Positions 32,633-44,283 are shown, counted from the first letter of the stretch. The stretch: DNA of 64,000 bases from Microbacterium sp. W4I4 (GCF_030816235.1 NZ_JAUSXT010000001.1:930001-994000); one strand, 5' to 3'. The notes: generated by a model not told the origin, from the sequence alone. Numbers and translations: made by a program.

Positions 32633-33924
32633 TGACCACGACGACCGTCGCCGAAACCACCGCCGCCTCCGAGTTCGAGCACGAACCCGTGCCGTTGAGT
32701 CACCGCAAGTCGCTGTTCAGCGTCTCGGCGGTGTGGTTCGGGTTCCCGATGATCATCACCAACGCCATCCCTGGCGGCATGATGGTCGCCTCTCTCGGCT
32801 TCTGGCGCGGCGTCGCAGCGATCCTCGTCGCCAACGTGCTGATGATGGTCTACGTCAGCCTGCTCAGCTGGCGCGCCGGCCGCACCGGCAAGAGCTTCGC
32901 TCTGCAGGCCATCGAGACCTTCGGCACTGCGGGCTACATCATCGCCTCCGGCTTCCTGTCCACGGTGGTCATCGGCTGGTTCGCGTTCAACACAGGCAAC
33001 ACCGGCGCGACCCTGCACCTGGCGTTCGGCTGGAACGAAACTCTCATGGCCGCACTCGCCGGTCTGGTGTTCATCGGCGTCACGTATCTGGGCATCCGCG
33101 CCCTGTCGGTGCTCGGCGCCATAGCCGCGCCGCTGTTCGTGGTGGCCGTCGTCATCGCCATCGTGATCGCCTCCACCAAATACGACTTCGCTGCGATCTG
33201 GTCGTTCCAGGGCAGCACCGACCCGGCCGTCACCGCCATCTCCTTCGGCGCGGCCGTGACCGCCATCATGGCGACCTTCCTCGACTCCGGCACTATGACC
33301 GCCGACTTCACACGGTGGTCGAAGAACGGCCGTGAAGCGGTGCTCGCAACCCTGACCGCCTTCCCGATCGCCAGCGTCGTCTCCCAGGTCTCGGGTGGGA
33401 TCTTCGTCGCCGCCGGCGCGCTGATCGTCGACGGCAACTTCTCCACGATCCTCACCAGCACCGGCTCACCGTGGCTGAACGTGTTCCTGCTGATCTTCGT
33501 CGCGATCAACCTGGGCTCCGTCGCCACGCACTGCCTGTACAACGGCGCGCTGGGCTGGTCGCATATCGCGAAGTCGACCATGCGCGTCTTCACGCTCGTG
33601 CTCGGCGTCATCGGCGTCATCGCCGCCATGCTCGGCGTCTGGTACTACTTCGCCCCCTGGCTTGCGCTGCTCGGGGTGATCGTGCCGCCGATGGGCGCCG
33701 TGCTCATCGTCGACCAGATCTTCATGGCTCGCCGCAACGAGGGCCGGGCGGAGCGGAGGTTCCGCAGCAGCGCCTTCATCGCCTGGGCGATCGGCGCCGC
33801 GTTCGCGCTGCTCTCCCACAACCTGGCCCCGGAGTTCTCGGACGCCGTCGTCGGCCTCGTCGTCGGCGGCCTGGCGTACTGGGCGATCGAAAACCTCTCA
33901 CGAAAGAAGGAGCTCACCAGATGA
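32632..33924 (+). CDS. CodB-like NCS1 permease
   Basis: This 430-residue protein has about twelve transmembrane segments and resembles cytosine permease CodB and related NCS1 carriers (VPLSHRKSLFSVSAVWFGFPM, IPGGMMVASLGFW, FNTGNTGATLHLAFG). It should import a nucleobase-like compound with H+ or Na+. It is translationally coupled to the DUF2877 gene before it (TGATG) and to the ankyrin gene after it (ATGA), so its expression is tied to the carbamoyltransferase genes. It is one of three different nucleobase-type carriers in this cluster; exact substrate unknown. Confidence 0.85.
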   Translation: MTTTTVAETTAASEFEHEPVPLSHRKSLFSVSAVWFGFPMIITNAIPGGMMVASLGFWRGVAAILVANVLMMVYVSLLSWRAGRTGKSFALQAIETFGTAGYIIASGFLSTVVIGWFAFNTGNTGATLHLAFGWNETLMAALAGLVFIGVTYLGIRALSVLGAIAAPLFVVAVVIAIVIASTKYDFAAIWSFQGSTDPAVTAISFGAAVTAIMATFLDSGTMTADFTRWSKNGREAVLATLTAFPIASVVSQVSGGIFVAAGALIVDGNFSTILTSTGSPWLNVFLLIFVAINLGSVATHCLYNGALGWSHIAKSTMRVFTLVLGVIGVIAAMLGVWYYFAPWLALLGVIVPPMGAVLIVDQIFMARRNEGRAERRFRSSAFIAWAIGAAFALLSHNLAPEFSDAVVGLVVGGLAYWAIENLSRKKELTR

Positions 33925-34526
33925 CAGACAACGGCGCGGACCAGCGCTATCTGGACGCGGCAGCGGCCGGCGACCTGGAGGCCGTCAAGGCCGCCCTGGC
34001 CGACGGCGCGGACAAGGACGCCGTCGATCACGAGGAGGCGAGCGCCATCCTGCTCGCGACCCGCGGCCGGTACCTGGACGTCGTGCGGGCGCTGATCGCG
34101 GAGGGCGTCGACATCGACGCCCAGGATCAGACCTGCTTCAACCCCTTCATCCATGGCTGCATCTTCGACGACCTCGAGATCGTGCAGCTCATGGTCGAGG
34201 CCGGCACCGATCTCAAGCGACTCACCCGCATGGGCGGCAACGGTCTGACCCCGGCTGCGGAGAAGGGGCACCTCGAGGTGGTGCGCTACCTGCTCGAGAA
34301 CACCCGCATCAACGTCAATCTGACCAACAACCTGGGCTGGACCGCCCTGATCGAGACGATCATCCTCGGCGACGGCGGACCGGTGCGCCAGCAGACCGTC
34401 GAACTGCTGCTCGCGCACGGCGCGAAGCCCGGCATGACCGACGAGTGGGGCGTCTCCCCCGTCGAGCTGGCTCGCAAGCGCGGCTTCGACGAGATCGTCG
34501 CCATCCTCGAGCGCCACCAGGCCTGA
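33921..34526 (+). CDS. Ankyrin-repeat protein inside the catabolic operon
   Basis: This 201-residue protein is made almost entirely of about five ankyrin repeats (YLDAAAAGDLEAVKAALADG; ATRGRYLDVVRALIAEGVDI; EKGHLEVVRYLLEN; TVELLLAHGA; ARKRGFDEIVAILERH). No signal peptide or membrane segment is visible, so it is cytosolic and probably a protein-binding scaffold. Its ATG overlaps the permease stop and fdrA follows after 22 bases. A binding partner such as FdrA/DUF1116 or the permease tail is plausible but not shown. Confidence 0.85.
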   Translation: MTDNGADQRYLDAAAAGDLEAVKAALADGADKDAVDHEEASAILLATRGRYLDVVRALIAEGVDIDAQDQTCFNPFIHGCIFDDLEIVQLMVEAGTDLKRLTRMGGNGLTPAAEKGHLEVVRYLLENTRINVNLTNNLGWTALIETIILGDGGPVRQQTVELLLAHGAKPGMTDEWGVSPVELARKRGFDEIVAILERHQA

Positions 34527-34548
34527 CACCTCTCCCGAAAGGATCACG

Positions 34549-36099
34549 ATGACCAGACACATCGAAATCAGGAAGAACACCTACGTCGACTCCGTCTCGC
34601 TCATGTCCATGAGCACGAAGGCGAACGCCGTCGAAGGCGTCACCCAGGCGCTGCTGGGCATGGCGACCCCGATGAACAAGGAGGTGCTCCTCAACGTCGG
34701 CGTCTCCGACCCCGCGGTCGACGCGGCCAAGCCGAGCGATCTGATGATCGTCATCGACGCGTCCGACGACACCATCGAGGCGGCGATCCAGGCGGTCGAC
34801 GACATCCTCGCCCGCAAGAACAAGGGATCGGCGGATGCCGCCGAGGTGCGCTACCGCACGCTCGACGGCGCCTTCACCGAGGTGACGGATGCCAACCTCG
34901 TGCTCATCTCGGTCAACGGCGCGTTCGCGGCCCGTGAGGCGCGCAAGGCCCTCAACGCCGGAAAGCACGTCATGATCTTCTCGGACAACGTGTCGTTGGA
35001 GGACGAGCTCGCACTGAAGACGCTGGCACATGACAAGGGTCTGCTCGTGATGGGCCCGGACTGCGGCACCGCCATCATCAACGGAGTCGGACTCGCGTTC
35101 GCGAACGCGGTCCGCCGTGGGAGCATCGGCATCGTCGGCGCCTCCGGCACCGGCAGCCAGGAGCTCTCCGTGCGCATCCACGACTTCGGCGGCGGCGTGT
35201 CGCAGCTGCTCGGCACGGGCGGTCGCGACCTTTCCGCCGAGATCGGCGGCATCTCCATGATCGACGGCATCCGCGCACTCGACGCCGACCCCGAGACCTC
35301 GGTCATCGTCGTCGTGTCCAAGCCCCCGGCAGAAGAGGTCGCCGACAAGGTCCTCGCCGTCGCGGGCGCCGCCTCCAAGCCGGTGATCGTCAACTTCCTC
35401 GGCTCGAAGCGCACCGAGTCCGGCCACGCGAACGTGACGATGACTTCCGGGACCAAGCCCGCAGCCCTCGCCGCGGTGCTGGCCACAGGCGTCGACGAGT
35501 CGACGCTGGACCTGCACGCGCTGAACATCCCGCTGATCGAGGAGGTGCGCGCCAAGCTCGCCCCCGAACAGAAGTACGTGCGCGGTCTGTTCTGCGGCGG
35601 CACGCTGTGCGACGAGGCGATGTTCGCCGCACTCGACAAGTACGAGAACGTGTACTCCAACATCCAGAAGGACCCGGCGTACACGATCGGCGCGACCGAG
35701 CCGTCTCGCGAGCACACCTTCCTCGACATGGGCGACGACGACTTCACCAACGGGCGTCCGCACCCCATGATCGACCCGAGCATGCGCCTTCAGCGCCTCG
35801 CCCAGGAGGCCGAGGACCCCGAGGTGGGCGTCATCGCGATGGACTTCATCGTGGGCTTCGGCTCGCATGAGGACCCCGTCGGCGTGACCATCCCCGCCAT
35901 CACCGCAGCCAAGGAGAAGGCCGCCGCGCGCGGTCAGCACCTGGAGATCCTCGGCTACGTGCTCGGCACCGACCTGGACACCCCGGCCGTGACCGAGCAG
36001 GTCGCCATGCTCGAGGCCGCCGGTGTGACCATCTCCTCCTCCTCCACCAACCTCGGGCTGCTGGCCCGCGAATTCGTCGCGAAGGGTGACAACCGATGA
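34549..36099 (+). CDS. fdrA: FdrA/AllF, CoA-ligase-like subunit of carbamoyltransferase
   Basis: This 516-residue protein of the FdrA family, built on a succinyl-CoA-synthetase-like scaffold, has an N-terminal domain (IEIRKNTYVDSVSLMSMST), a Rossmann-type module (GSIGIVGASGTGSQEL, about 191-206, followed by GGGVSQLLGTGGRDLS) and a C-terminal ligase-like half. SGHAN at 291-295 lies where SCS alpha subunits have their phosphohistidine segment; equivalence is untested. In E. coli FdrA (AllF) with AllG and AllH converts oxalurate plus phosphate to oxamate plus carbamoyl phosphate. GAAAGGATCACG precedes the ATG; the stop overlaps the DUF1116 ATG. Confidence 0.9.
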   Translation: MTRHIEIRKNTYVDSVSLMSMSTKANAVEGVTQALLGMATPMNKEVLLNVGVSDPAVDAAKPSDLMIVIDASDDTIEAAIQAVDDILARKNKGSADAAEVRYRTLDGAFTEVTDANLVLISVNGAFAAREARKALNAGKHVMIFSDNVSLEDELALKTLAHDKGLLVMGPDCGTAIINGVGLAFANAVRRGSIGIVGASGTGSQELSVRIHDFGGGVSQLLGTGGRDLSAEIGGISMIDGIRALDADPETSVIVVVSKPPAEEVADKVLAVAGAASKPVIVNFLGSKRTESGHANVTMTSGTKPAALAAVLATGVDESTLDLHALNIPLIEEVRAKLAPEQKYVRGLFCGGTLCDEAMFAALDKYENVYSNIQKDPAYTIGATEPSREHTFLDMGDDDFTNGRPHPMIDPSMRLQRLAQEAEDPEVGVIAMDFIVGFGSHEDPVGVTIPAITAAKEKAAARGQHLEILGYVLGTDLDTPAVTEQVAMLEAAGVTISSSSTNLGLLAREFVAKGDNR

Positions 36100-37520
36100 G
36101 TGTCAACGATCTTTTCCAGACCGATCTGAGGCCGGTGAACCTGGGCCTCGACATGTTCGCCGACGACATGAAGGCGCAGGGCGTCGATCCTGTGCTGATG
36201 GACTGGACCCCGCCGGGTGGTGGCGATCCCGAGGTCATCGCCGCGCTCAGCCGCCTCGAGGATCCCGCCGTGGCGGAGCGCATCGACGCGGCCAACCAGG
36301 TCGCGCTCGATCGCATCCTGACCGCTCAGCCGTTCCTGGAGGGCTTCGGCCAGGCGATCGACGTCGTCCCCGGGATGACGGCGAAGACGATCCTGCACGC
36401 CGGTCCCCCGATCGAGTTCCCCCGCATGTCCGGTCCGATGAAGGGCGCCGTCACCGGTGCGCTGGTCTTCGAAGGCCTCGCGAAGGACGTCGACGAGGCG
36501 TTCGAACTCGCGGCATCCGGCGAGATCACCTTCTCGCCGTGCCACGAGCACCAGTCGGTCGGCTCCATGGCCGGTGTGACCAGTGCCAGCATGTGGATGC
36601 ATCAGGTGACCAACCGCACCCACGGCAACACCGCGTACACCAACCTGTCCGAGCAGCTCTCGAAGATCCTGCGCTTCGGAGCCAACGACCAGTCGGTCAT
36701 CGACCGCCTGAACTGGATGCGCGACGTGTTCGGACCTGTGCTCTCCGGCGCCATGGCGCTGAACACCGACGGACTCGACCTGCGGCTCATGCTGTCGCAG
36801 GCGCTGCACATGGGAGACGAGGCGCACAACCGCAACGTCGCCGGCACCACGCTGCTCATCCAGGCGCTCGCGCCGTACATCCTCGAGACCGACTTCACCA
36901 CGAAGGAGAAGCGCGAGGTGTTCGACTTCGTCGCCTCCTCGGACTACTTCTCCGGCCCGACCTGGATGGTCGCGGCTAAGGCGGCGATGGATGCGGCCAA
37001 CGGAGTCGAGGACTCCACGATCGTCACCACCATGGCCCGCAACGGCGTCGATTTCGGCATCCGCGTCTCCGGCACCGGCTCGCAGTGGTTCACCGGTCCC
37101 GCCCAGCAGGTCATCGGTCCCATGTTCGCCGGGTACACCCCCGAGGACTCGGGTCTGGACATGGGCGACTCGGCCATCACCGAGACGTTCGGCATCGGCG
37201 GCTTCGCGATGGCGGCAGCGCCCGCGATCGTCGCCCTCGTAGGCGGCACGGTCGATGACGCGATGGGCTACTCGCGGACGATGAACGCGATCACCACGGG
37301 CAACAACCCGAACATCACCATCCCCGCCCTGGACTTCATGGGCGTGCCCAGCGGCATCGACGTGCGCAAGGTGATGGAGACCGGCATCCTGCCGATCATC
37401 AACACCGCGATCGCGCACAAGGATCCCGGAATCGGCATGATCGGCGCCGGCATCACGCATCCGCCCGTCGAGGCGTTCCAGCAGGCGCTGCGCGCCCTTT
37501 CCGACGGGATCGCAGCATGA
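36096..37520 (+). CDS. DUF1116 protein, AllG/YlbE-like
   Basis: This 474-residue DUF1116 protein (E. coli YlbE/AllG family) starts NDLFQTDLRPVNLGLDMFADD. Conserved regions include GMTAKTILHAGPPIEFPRMSG, FSPCHEHQSVGSMAGV and, toward the C-terminus, VSGTGSQWFTGPAQ. It is the second subunit expected for the oxamate-type carbamoyltransferase. ATGA overlaps at both ends couple it to fdrA and to the NCS2 permease, which implies stoichiometric synthesis. The substrate is inferred from E. coli. Confidence 0.87.
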   Translation: MSVNDLFQTDLRPVNLGLDMFADDMKAQGVDPVLMDWTPPGGGDPEVIAALSRLEDPAVAERIDAANQVALDRILTAQPFLEGFGQAIDVVPGMTAKTILHAGPPIEFPRMSGPMKGAVTGALVFEGLAKDVDEAFELAASGEITFSPCHEHQSVGSMAGVTSASMWMHQVTNRTHGNTAYTNLSEQLSKILRFGANDQSVIDRLNWMRDVFGPVLSGAMALNTDGLDLRLMLSQALHMGDEAHNRNVAGTTLLIQALAPYILETDFTTKEKREVFDFVASSDYFSGPTWMVAAKAAMDAANGVEDSTIVTTMARNGVDFGIRVSGTGSQWFTGPAQQVIGPMFAGYTPEDSGLDMGDSAITETFGIGGFAMAAAPAIVALVGGTVDDAMGYSRTMNAITTGNNPNITIPALDFMGVPSGIDVRKVMETGILPIINTAIAHKDPGIGMIGAGITHPPVEAFQQALRALSDGIAA

Positions 37521-39103
37521 CCGCGGTCGCGCCCGCAGCGGCATCGACACAATTGCACTGGTGGAGGCGCGGTGACATCGCGGCCTTCTTCGCGCTGTTC
37601 ACCAACAACCTCACCAACCTCATCACCTTCACGGCGCTGCTGACGATGGCAGGGCTGCCCATCTCGATCGTCGTCGGGCGGATCGCCCCGGCGTTCGGCC
37701 TGGCGATCCTGATCACGTCATCGATGTACGTCTGGTTCGCCCGGCGTCTGGCGGCGAAGGAGGGCCGCGGTGATGTCGTGGCGCTCCCCTCGGGTCCGAG
37801 TGCGCCCTCGATCTTCACTGTCACGTTCCTCGTGATCCTGCCGGTGTACTCGTCGACGCAGAATGCCGAACTGGCCATCGCCATTGCACTGGTCTGGGGC
37901 TTCCTCGAGGGACTGATCCTGTTCGTCGGATCTTTCTTCGGCGATCTGCTGCGCCGTGCCGTGCCGCGCTCGGTGCTGCTGGCCTGCCTTGCCGGCCTCG
38001 GACTGCTGCTGCTGGCGATGAACCCGATGCTGCAGGCGTTCCAGTTCCCCGTGGTCGCCTTCATCGTTCTGGTGATCGTGTTCATGAACTGGTTCGGCCG
38101 CTCGCCGTTCCTGGGCAAGGTCCCCACCGGTCTGCTGCTGCTGATCGTGGGTACTGCGTCCGCATGGGCGTTCGGACTGCAGAGCCCCGAGGCTGTGCAG
38201 ACGGCACTGACGAATGCCGGCTTCCACCCGCCGCAGGTGGCCATCGGCAGCTTCGTCGAGGGTCTTGCGCACGCAGGTCCGTACCTCGCATCCGCCGTGC
38301 CGCTCGCGCTCGCGAACTACGTCTTCGACCTGGAGAACATCGAGGCCGCCGAGGCCGCCGGCGACCACTACAAGGCGCGCCCGGTGATGCTTGTCAACGG
38401 CGGCGCGACGATGATCGGCGCGCTGCTCGGCAACCCCTACCCCGTCACCGTGTACATCGGCCACACCGCGTACAAGGAGATGGGTGCGGGGATCGGCTAC
38501 ACCCTCGCCAACGGCATCACGATGTTCGTCGTCGGACTGCTCGGCCTGAGCTCGCTGCTGCTCTCGATCGTCCCGATGGCGGCGATCGCCCCGATCCTCA
38601 TCTACATCGGCGTCGTCACCGCCAACCAGGCGGTGCGCGAGACGCCGAAGGTCGAGATCCCGGTGATCTTCATCGCCCTGTTCCCCTGGATCGCCAACTG
38701 GGCGAACAGTCTGGTGGGCAACGTACTGAAGTCCGTGGGCACGAACGCCGGCGAGGTCGGAGCGGACGCACTGAACGCCGCCGGCACGTACTATTCCGGA
38801 ATCGCCAACCTCGGCAACGGCGCCCCGCTGTCGTCGCTGCTGTGGGGGATGATCGCGATCTTCGCGATCCGGAACAAGCCCATCAACGGCATCATCGTCA
38901 GCGTCCTTGCGGCGATCGTCGCCTTCTTCGGCATCATCCACGCTCCGGTTCCCGCCGTCGGCGGGGAGACGCAGACGATGTTCATGGTCGCCTACCTGAT
39001 GGTGGCCGCGCTGTTCCTGGCGAAGTGGATCCAGGACCGGGTGACGAAGGAGACTGTTTCCTTCGCCGCCCATGAAGAACTCACGATGTCGGCGCTCCGC
39101 TGA
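37517..39103 (+). CDS. NCS2/AzgA-type nucleobase permease
   Basis: This 528-residue membrane protein with about 12-14 segments has NCS2-type features: FFALFTNNLTNLITFTALL in the first helix region, ALPSGPSAPSIFTVTFL resembling the substrate-site helix, and a long hydrophobic core with GNPYPVTVYIGHTAYKEMGAG. AzgA-like members take up adenine, guanine or hypoxanthine. Its ATG overlaps the DUF1116 stop, so it is the last gene of the coupled block; a hairpin follows its end. Specificity is undetermined. Confidence 0.8.
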   Translation: MTAVAPAAASTQLHWWRRGDIAAFFALFTNNLTNLITFTALLTMAGLPISIVVGRIAPAFGLAILITSSMYVWFARRLAAKEGRGDVVALPSGPSAPSIFTVTFLVILPVYSSTQNAELAIAIALVWGFLEGLILFVGSFFGDLLRRAVPRSVLLACLAGLGLLLLAMNPMLQAFQFPVVAFIVLVIVFMNWFGRSPFLGKVPTGLLLLIVGTASAWAFGLQSPEAVQTALTNAGFHPPQVAIGSFVEGLAHAGPYLASAVPLALANYVFDLENIEAAEAAGDHYKARPVMLVNGGATMIGALLGNPYPVTVYIGHTAYKEMGAGIGYTLANGITMFVVGLLGLSSLLLSIVPMAAIAPILIYIGVVTANQAVRETPKVEIPVIFIALFPWIANWANSLVGNVLKSVGTNAGEVGADALNAAGTYYSGIANLGNGAPLSSLLWGMIAIFAIRNKPINGIIVSVLAAIVAFFGIIHAPVPAVGGETQTMFMVAYLMVAALFLAKWIQDRVTKETVSFAAHEELTMSALR

Positions 39104-39126
39104 GCGTCGGCGACTGAGACACCACC

Positions 39127-39164
39127 GTCGCGCCCGGGGAGACGCACCGCTCCCCGGGCGCGAC
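39127..39164 (+). terminator. Hairpin between NCS2 and NCS1 permease genes
   Basis: A perfect 14-bp stem (39127-39140 with 39151-39164) with a 10-base loop. It may end or reduce transcription before the last two genes of the cluster. Confidence 0.7.
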
Positions 39165-39172
39165 GTATACCC
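39163..39172. promoter_or_regulatory. Weak fourth operator-like site and -10 region
   Basis: ACGTATACCC contains the GTATACC core (7 of 10 positions of TGGTATACCA read on the other strand) and could double as a -10 element about 30 bases before the NCS1 gene. Confidence 0.35.
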
Positions 39173-39203
39173 TCAATCTCGGTGCTGAGAGAAAGCGGAT
39201 GCC

Positions 39204-40697
39204 ATGTCCGAGACCACCGTCAGAGATCTGATCGATCCCGGCGAGGAAGCCGTCGACAGGTACCGCGCTCGCGGCTACGCCGACGACGTCCTGCCGATCC
39301 GCCCGAAGGATCGCACCTGGAAGGTCCCCCAGTTCGTGACTGTGTGGATGGGGCCGATCCACAACATCCTGTCCTACTTCACCGTGATGACGTTCTTCGC
39401 ACTGGGCTTGAACGCCTGGCAGGTCGTCGGCGCGATCATGACGGCCGCGGCGATCGTGTCCATCGGATACGTGCTCAACGGCCAGGCCGCCGCGAAGTAC
39501 GGCGTTCCCTTCGCCATGCAGCTGCGTGAGGCCTTCGGCCACAAGGGCGCCCTGGTGCCCACCTGGATCCGCGGCATCATCGCCGGCTTCGTGTTCTTCG
39601 GCATCACCAGCGTCTCCTCGGCGCAGGCCTTCGACGTCGTCTTCGAGACGATCTTCCCCGGGTTCATGGACATCGGCGGCGGCGCCGACATCCTGGGCCT
39701 GCCGATTCCGACCGCCATCTCGTATCTCGTCACCTGGGTGCTCACCGTCGGACTGTTCCTGGGTGGACAGGCGTTCCTCGGCAGGTTCAGCACCTGGGCG
39801 AACCCGGCCGTCTTCATCCTCGTGGTGATCGCCGTCGTCATCGCCGTGACCAATGCCGGCGGCTTCGGCGAGGTCATGTCCGTGCGTCCCGTCGACAGCA
39901 TCGTGACCCCGCTGGTGTTCATCACCTGCGTGTCGATGCTGGTGTCCAACTGGGCCGGTCCCATCGTCAACACCGGCGATTACACGCGCAACGCCAAGGC
40001 GATGAAGGACCCGGCGGTCGGCTTCCCGATCGGCGTGATCGGCTCCTACATCCTGTTCGCGCTCGTCACGGTCTCGTTCGTCGCGTCGCTGCAGGTCGCC
40101 ACCGGCGGCGACTTCGACATCAACCGCCCGGGCGTGTTCGTCGAGGCGATCAACTCGATCGGCAACCCGTTCGTGGTGGTGCTGCTCATCATCGCGATGA
40201 ACGTCGGCGCCGTCGCCTTCGTGGTGTTCGGCAACATGCTGCCGGCAGGTCTCCAGCTCACGGCGCAGCTGCCGAAGCTGTTCACGGTGAAGCGCGGCGC
40301 GATCCTCGCGGCCCTCATCGGCACGTTCATCCTGCCCTGGCAGTTCGTCGAGAACACCGACATGCTGTTCCTGTTCTACTCGTTCATCGGCTCCCTGTTC
40401 GGCCCCATCGTCGGCATCATGCTCGCCTCCTACTTCGTCGAGCGCGGTCGCACATTGGATCTGGACGGCATCTATGCCGACTACCGCGGCGGTGAGAAGG
40501 GATCACTGCCGGCATACAACTGGCGGGCACTGGGCGTGATGTTCCTGAGCTTCGTGATCACCATGGCCGGACGCATCCCCGGCATCTCCTCGGTCGACTT
40601 CCTCGCCCAGGTGAACAACCTCGCGTTCTTCTCGGGGCTGATCATCGGGTTCGTCGGCTACACGCTCACCATCCTCGCCAACCGCCGTCGTGCCTGA
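39204..40697 (+). CDS. NCS1 permease, hydantoin/allantoin/purine-cytosine type
   Basis: This 497-residue NCS1 carrier with about 12 transmembrane segments has family segments VTVWMGPIHNILSYFTVMTFFALGLN (helix 1), GKxG-type PFAMQLREAFGHKGALVP (helix 3) and SNWAGPIVNTGDYTRNAKAM (loop 6-7). Relatives include Mhp1 (hydantoin), PucI (allantoin) and FurA-type uracil carriers. It is the second NCS1 protein of the cluster but not closely similar to the CodB-like one. It follows a hairpin and a possible separate promoter, with GAGAAAGCGG before the ATG, and probably forms a pair with the deaminase gene. Confidence 0.85.
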   Translation: MSETTVRDLIDPGEEAVDRYRARGYADDVLPIRPKDRTWKVPQFVTVWMGPIHNILSYFTVMTFFALGLNAWQVVGAIMTAAAIVSIGYVLNGQAAAKYGVPFAMQLREAFGHKGALVPTWIRGIIAGFVFFGITSVSSAQAFDVVFETIFPGFMDIGGGADILGLPIPTAISYLVTWVLTVGLFLGGQAFLGRFSTWANPAVFILVVIAVVIAVTNAGGFGEVMSVRPVDSIVTPLVFITCVSMLVSNWAGPIVNTGDYTRNAKAMKDPAVGFPIGVIGSYILFALVTVSFVASLQVATGGDFDINRPGVFVEAINSIGNPFVVVLLIIAMNVGAVAFVVFGNMLPAGLQLTAQLPKLFTVKRGAILAALIGTFILPWQFVENTDMLFLFYSFIGSLFGPIVGIMLASYFVERGRTLDLDGIYADYRGGEKGSLPAYNWRALGVMFLSFVITMAGRIPGISSVDFLAQVNNLAFFSGLIIGFVGYTLTILANRRRA

Positions 40698-40731
40698 CGG
40701 CTCCCATCGCAGCAGTGAAACGGAGAACACC

Positions 40732-41220
40732 ATGAGTCATCCCACCCCTTCCCCGCAGACCCTGGACTCGTACTTCGCCCCGGCGGTCGAGGCCACCATC
40801 GCGGGGATGCGCGCCAGCAACGGCGGCCCGTTCGGCGCGACCCTGGTCGACAGCGACGGCAAGATCGTCGTCGCCGTCGGAAACACGGTCGTACGCGAAA
40901 CGGATCCGTCCGGCCACGCGGAGATGGTTGCCGTTCGCGAGGCGTGCAAGAGGCTGAACACGCTCGATCTGTCGACGTACACCATGTATGCGACCTGCGA
41001 ACCGTGCCCGATGTGCGTCGGCGTGATGATGCTGGCCGGCATCAAGACCTGCTACTACGCATCCACGCACGACGACGCGGCTGCGAACGACTTCAGCGTC
41101 CAGCACATCATCGACTACCTCGATGGCAGTGACAAGTCTGCGCTCGACATGGTGCACCTCGACGAGGGCCGCGACGACTGCGCGAGCATCTGGACGGAGT
41201 ACCAGGCGCTGAAGGGCTGA
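40732..41220 (+). CDS. Cytidine-deaminase-fold nucleobase deaminase
   Basis: This 162-residue zinc hydrolase has H62-A-E64 (GHAEMVAVREA) and P91-C92-x2-C95 (CEPCPMCVGVMM), the full set of zinc ligands and the proton-shuttling Glu of the CDA fold. Size and the GGPFGATLVDSDGKIV start match the guanine deaminase/nucleoside deaminase group rather than tRNA-specific TadA. It would deaminate an imported base to an oxo-ring product, which hydrolases elsewhere could open to a carbamoylated compound for FdrA. It lies 34 bases after the NCS1 permease; a terminator ends the cluster. Confidence 0.85.
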   Translation: MSHPTPSPQTLDSYFAPAVEATIAGMRASNGGPFGATLVDSDGKIVVAVGNTVVRETDPSGHAEMVAVREACKRLNTLDLSTYTMYATCEPCPMCVGVMMLAGIKTCYYASTHDDAAANDFSVQHIIDYLDGSDKSALDMVHLDEGRDDCASIWTEYQALKG

Positions 41221-41232
41221 GCAGCGCAATAC

Positions 41233-41271
41233 ATGAAGAAGGCCGGTCCCGTCGGGGCCGGCCTTCTTCAT
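41233..41271. terminator. Bidirectional terminator between the cluster and secA
   Basis: An 18-bp stem with one T-G wobble (41233-41250 with 41254-41271) and a 3-base loop lies between convergent genes. Confidence 0.8.
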
Positions 41272-41283
41272 CTGTTCTGGTGC

Positions 41284-44073
<2,790 letters not shown>

Positions 44074-44240
44074 GGATTTCTCCCTTGGATTTCGGGTTCC
44101 GACGGGGGTGGTCGCCGGACATATCGTGCCATGTTACCGGCCCGTGACATGCACGCGCTGTACGCGGCGCGCGTTCCGACACGCTGAGCGCGAACGGACA
44201 CGCGGATGCCGAATGCCTAGGTTTCATTTCCCGGCATGCA

Positions 44241-44267
44241 TATACTCGGAAACGCAATACTCGGAAA
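44241..44267 (+). promoter_or_regulatory. PadR operon promoter with two direct repeats
   Basis: TATACT at 44241-44246 is a near-consensus -10. ATACTCGGAAA occurs at 44242-44252 and again at 44257-44267, 15 bases apart, overlapping and following the -10. They are likely operator half-sites for autorepression. Confidence 0.6.
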
Positions 44268-44283
44268 TCCGACAGGAGATCAC

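Noticed and set aside
29833..41220. A complete allantoin degradation operon
   Set aside because: No allantoinase, allantoate amidohydrolase or ureidoglycolate dehydrogenase gene is present, so only the carbamoyltransfer step is supported.
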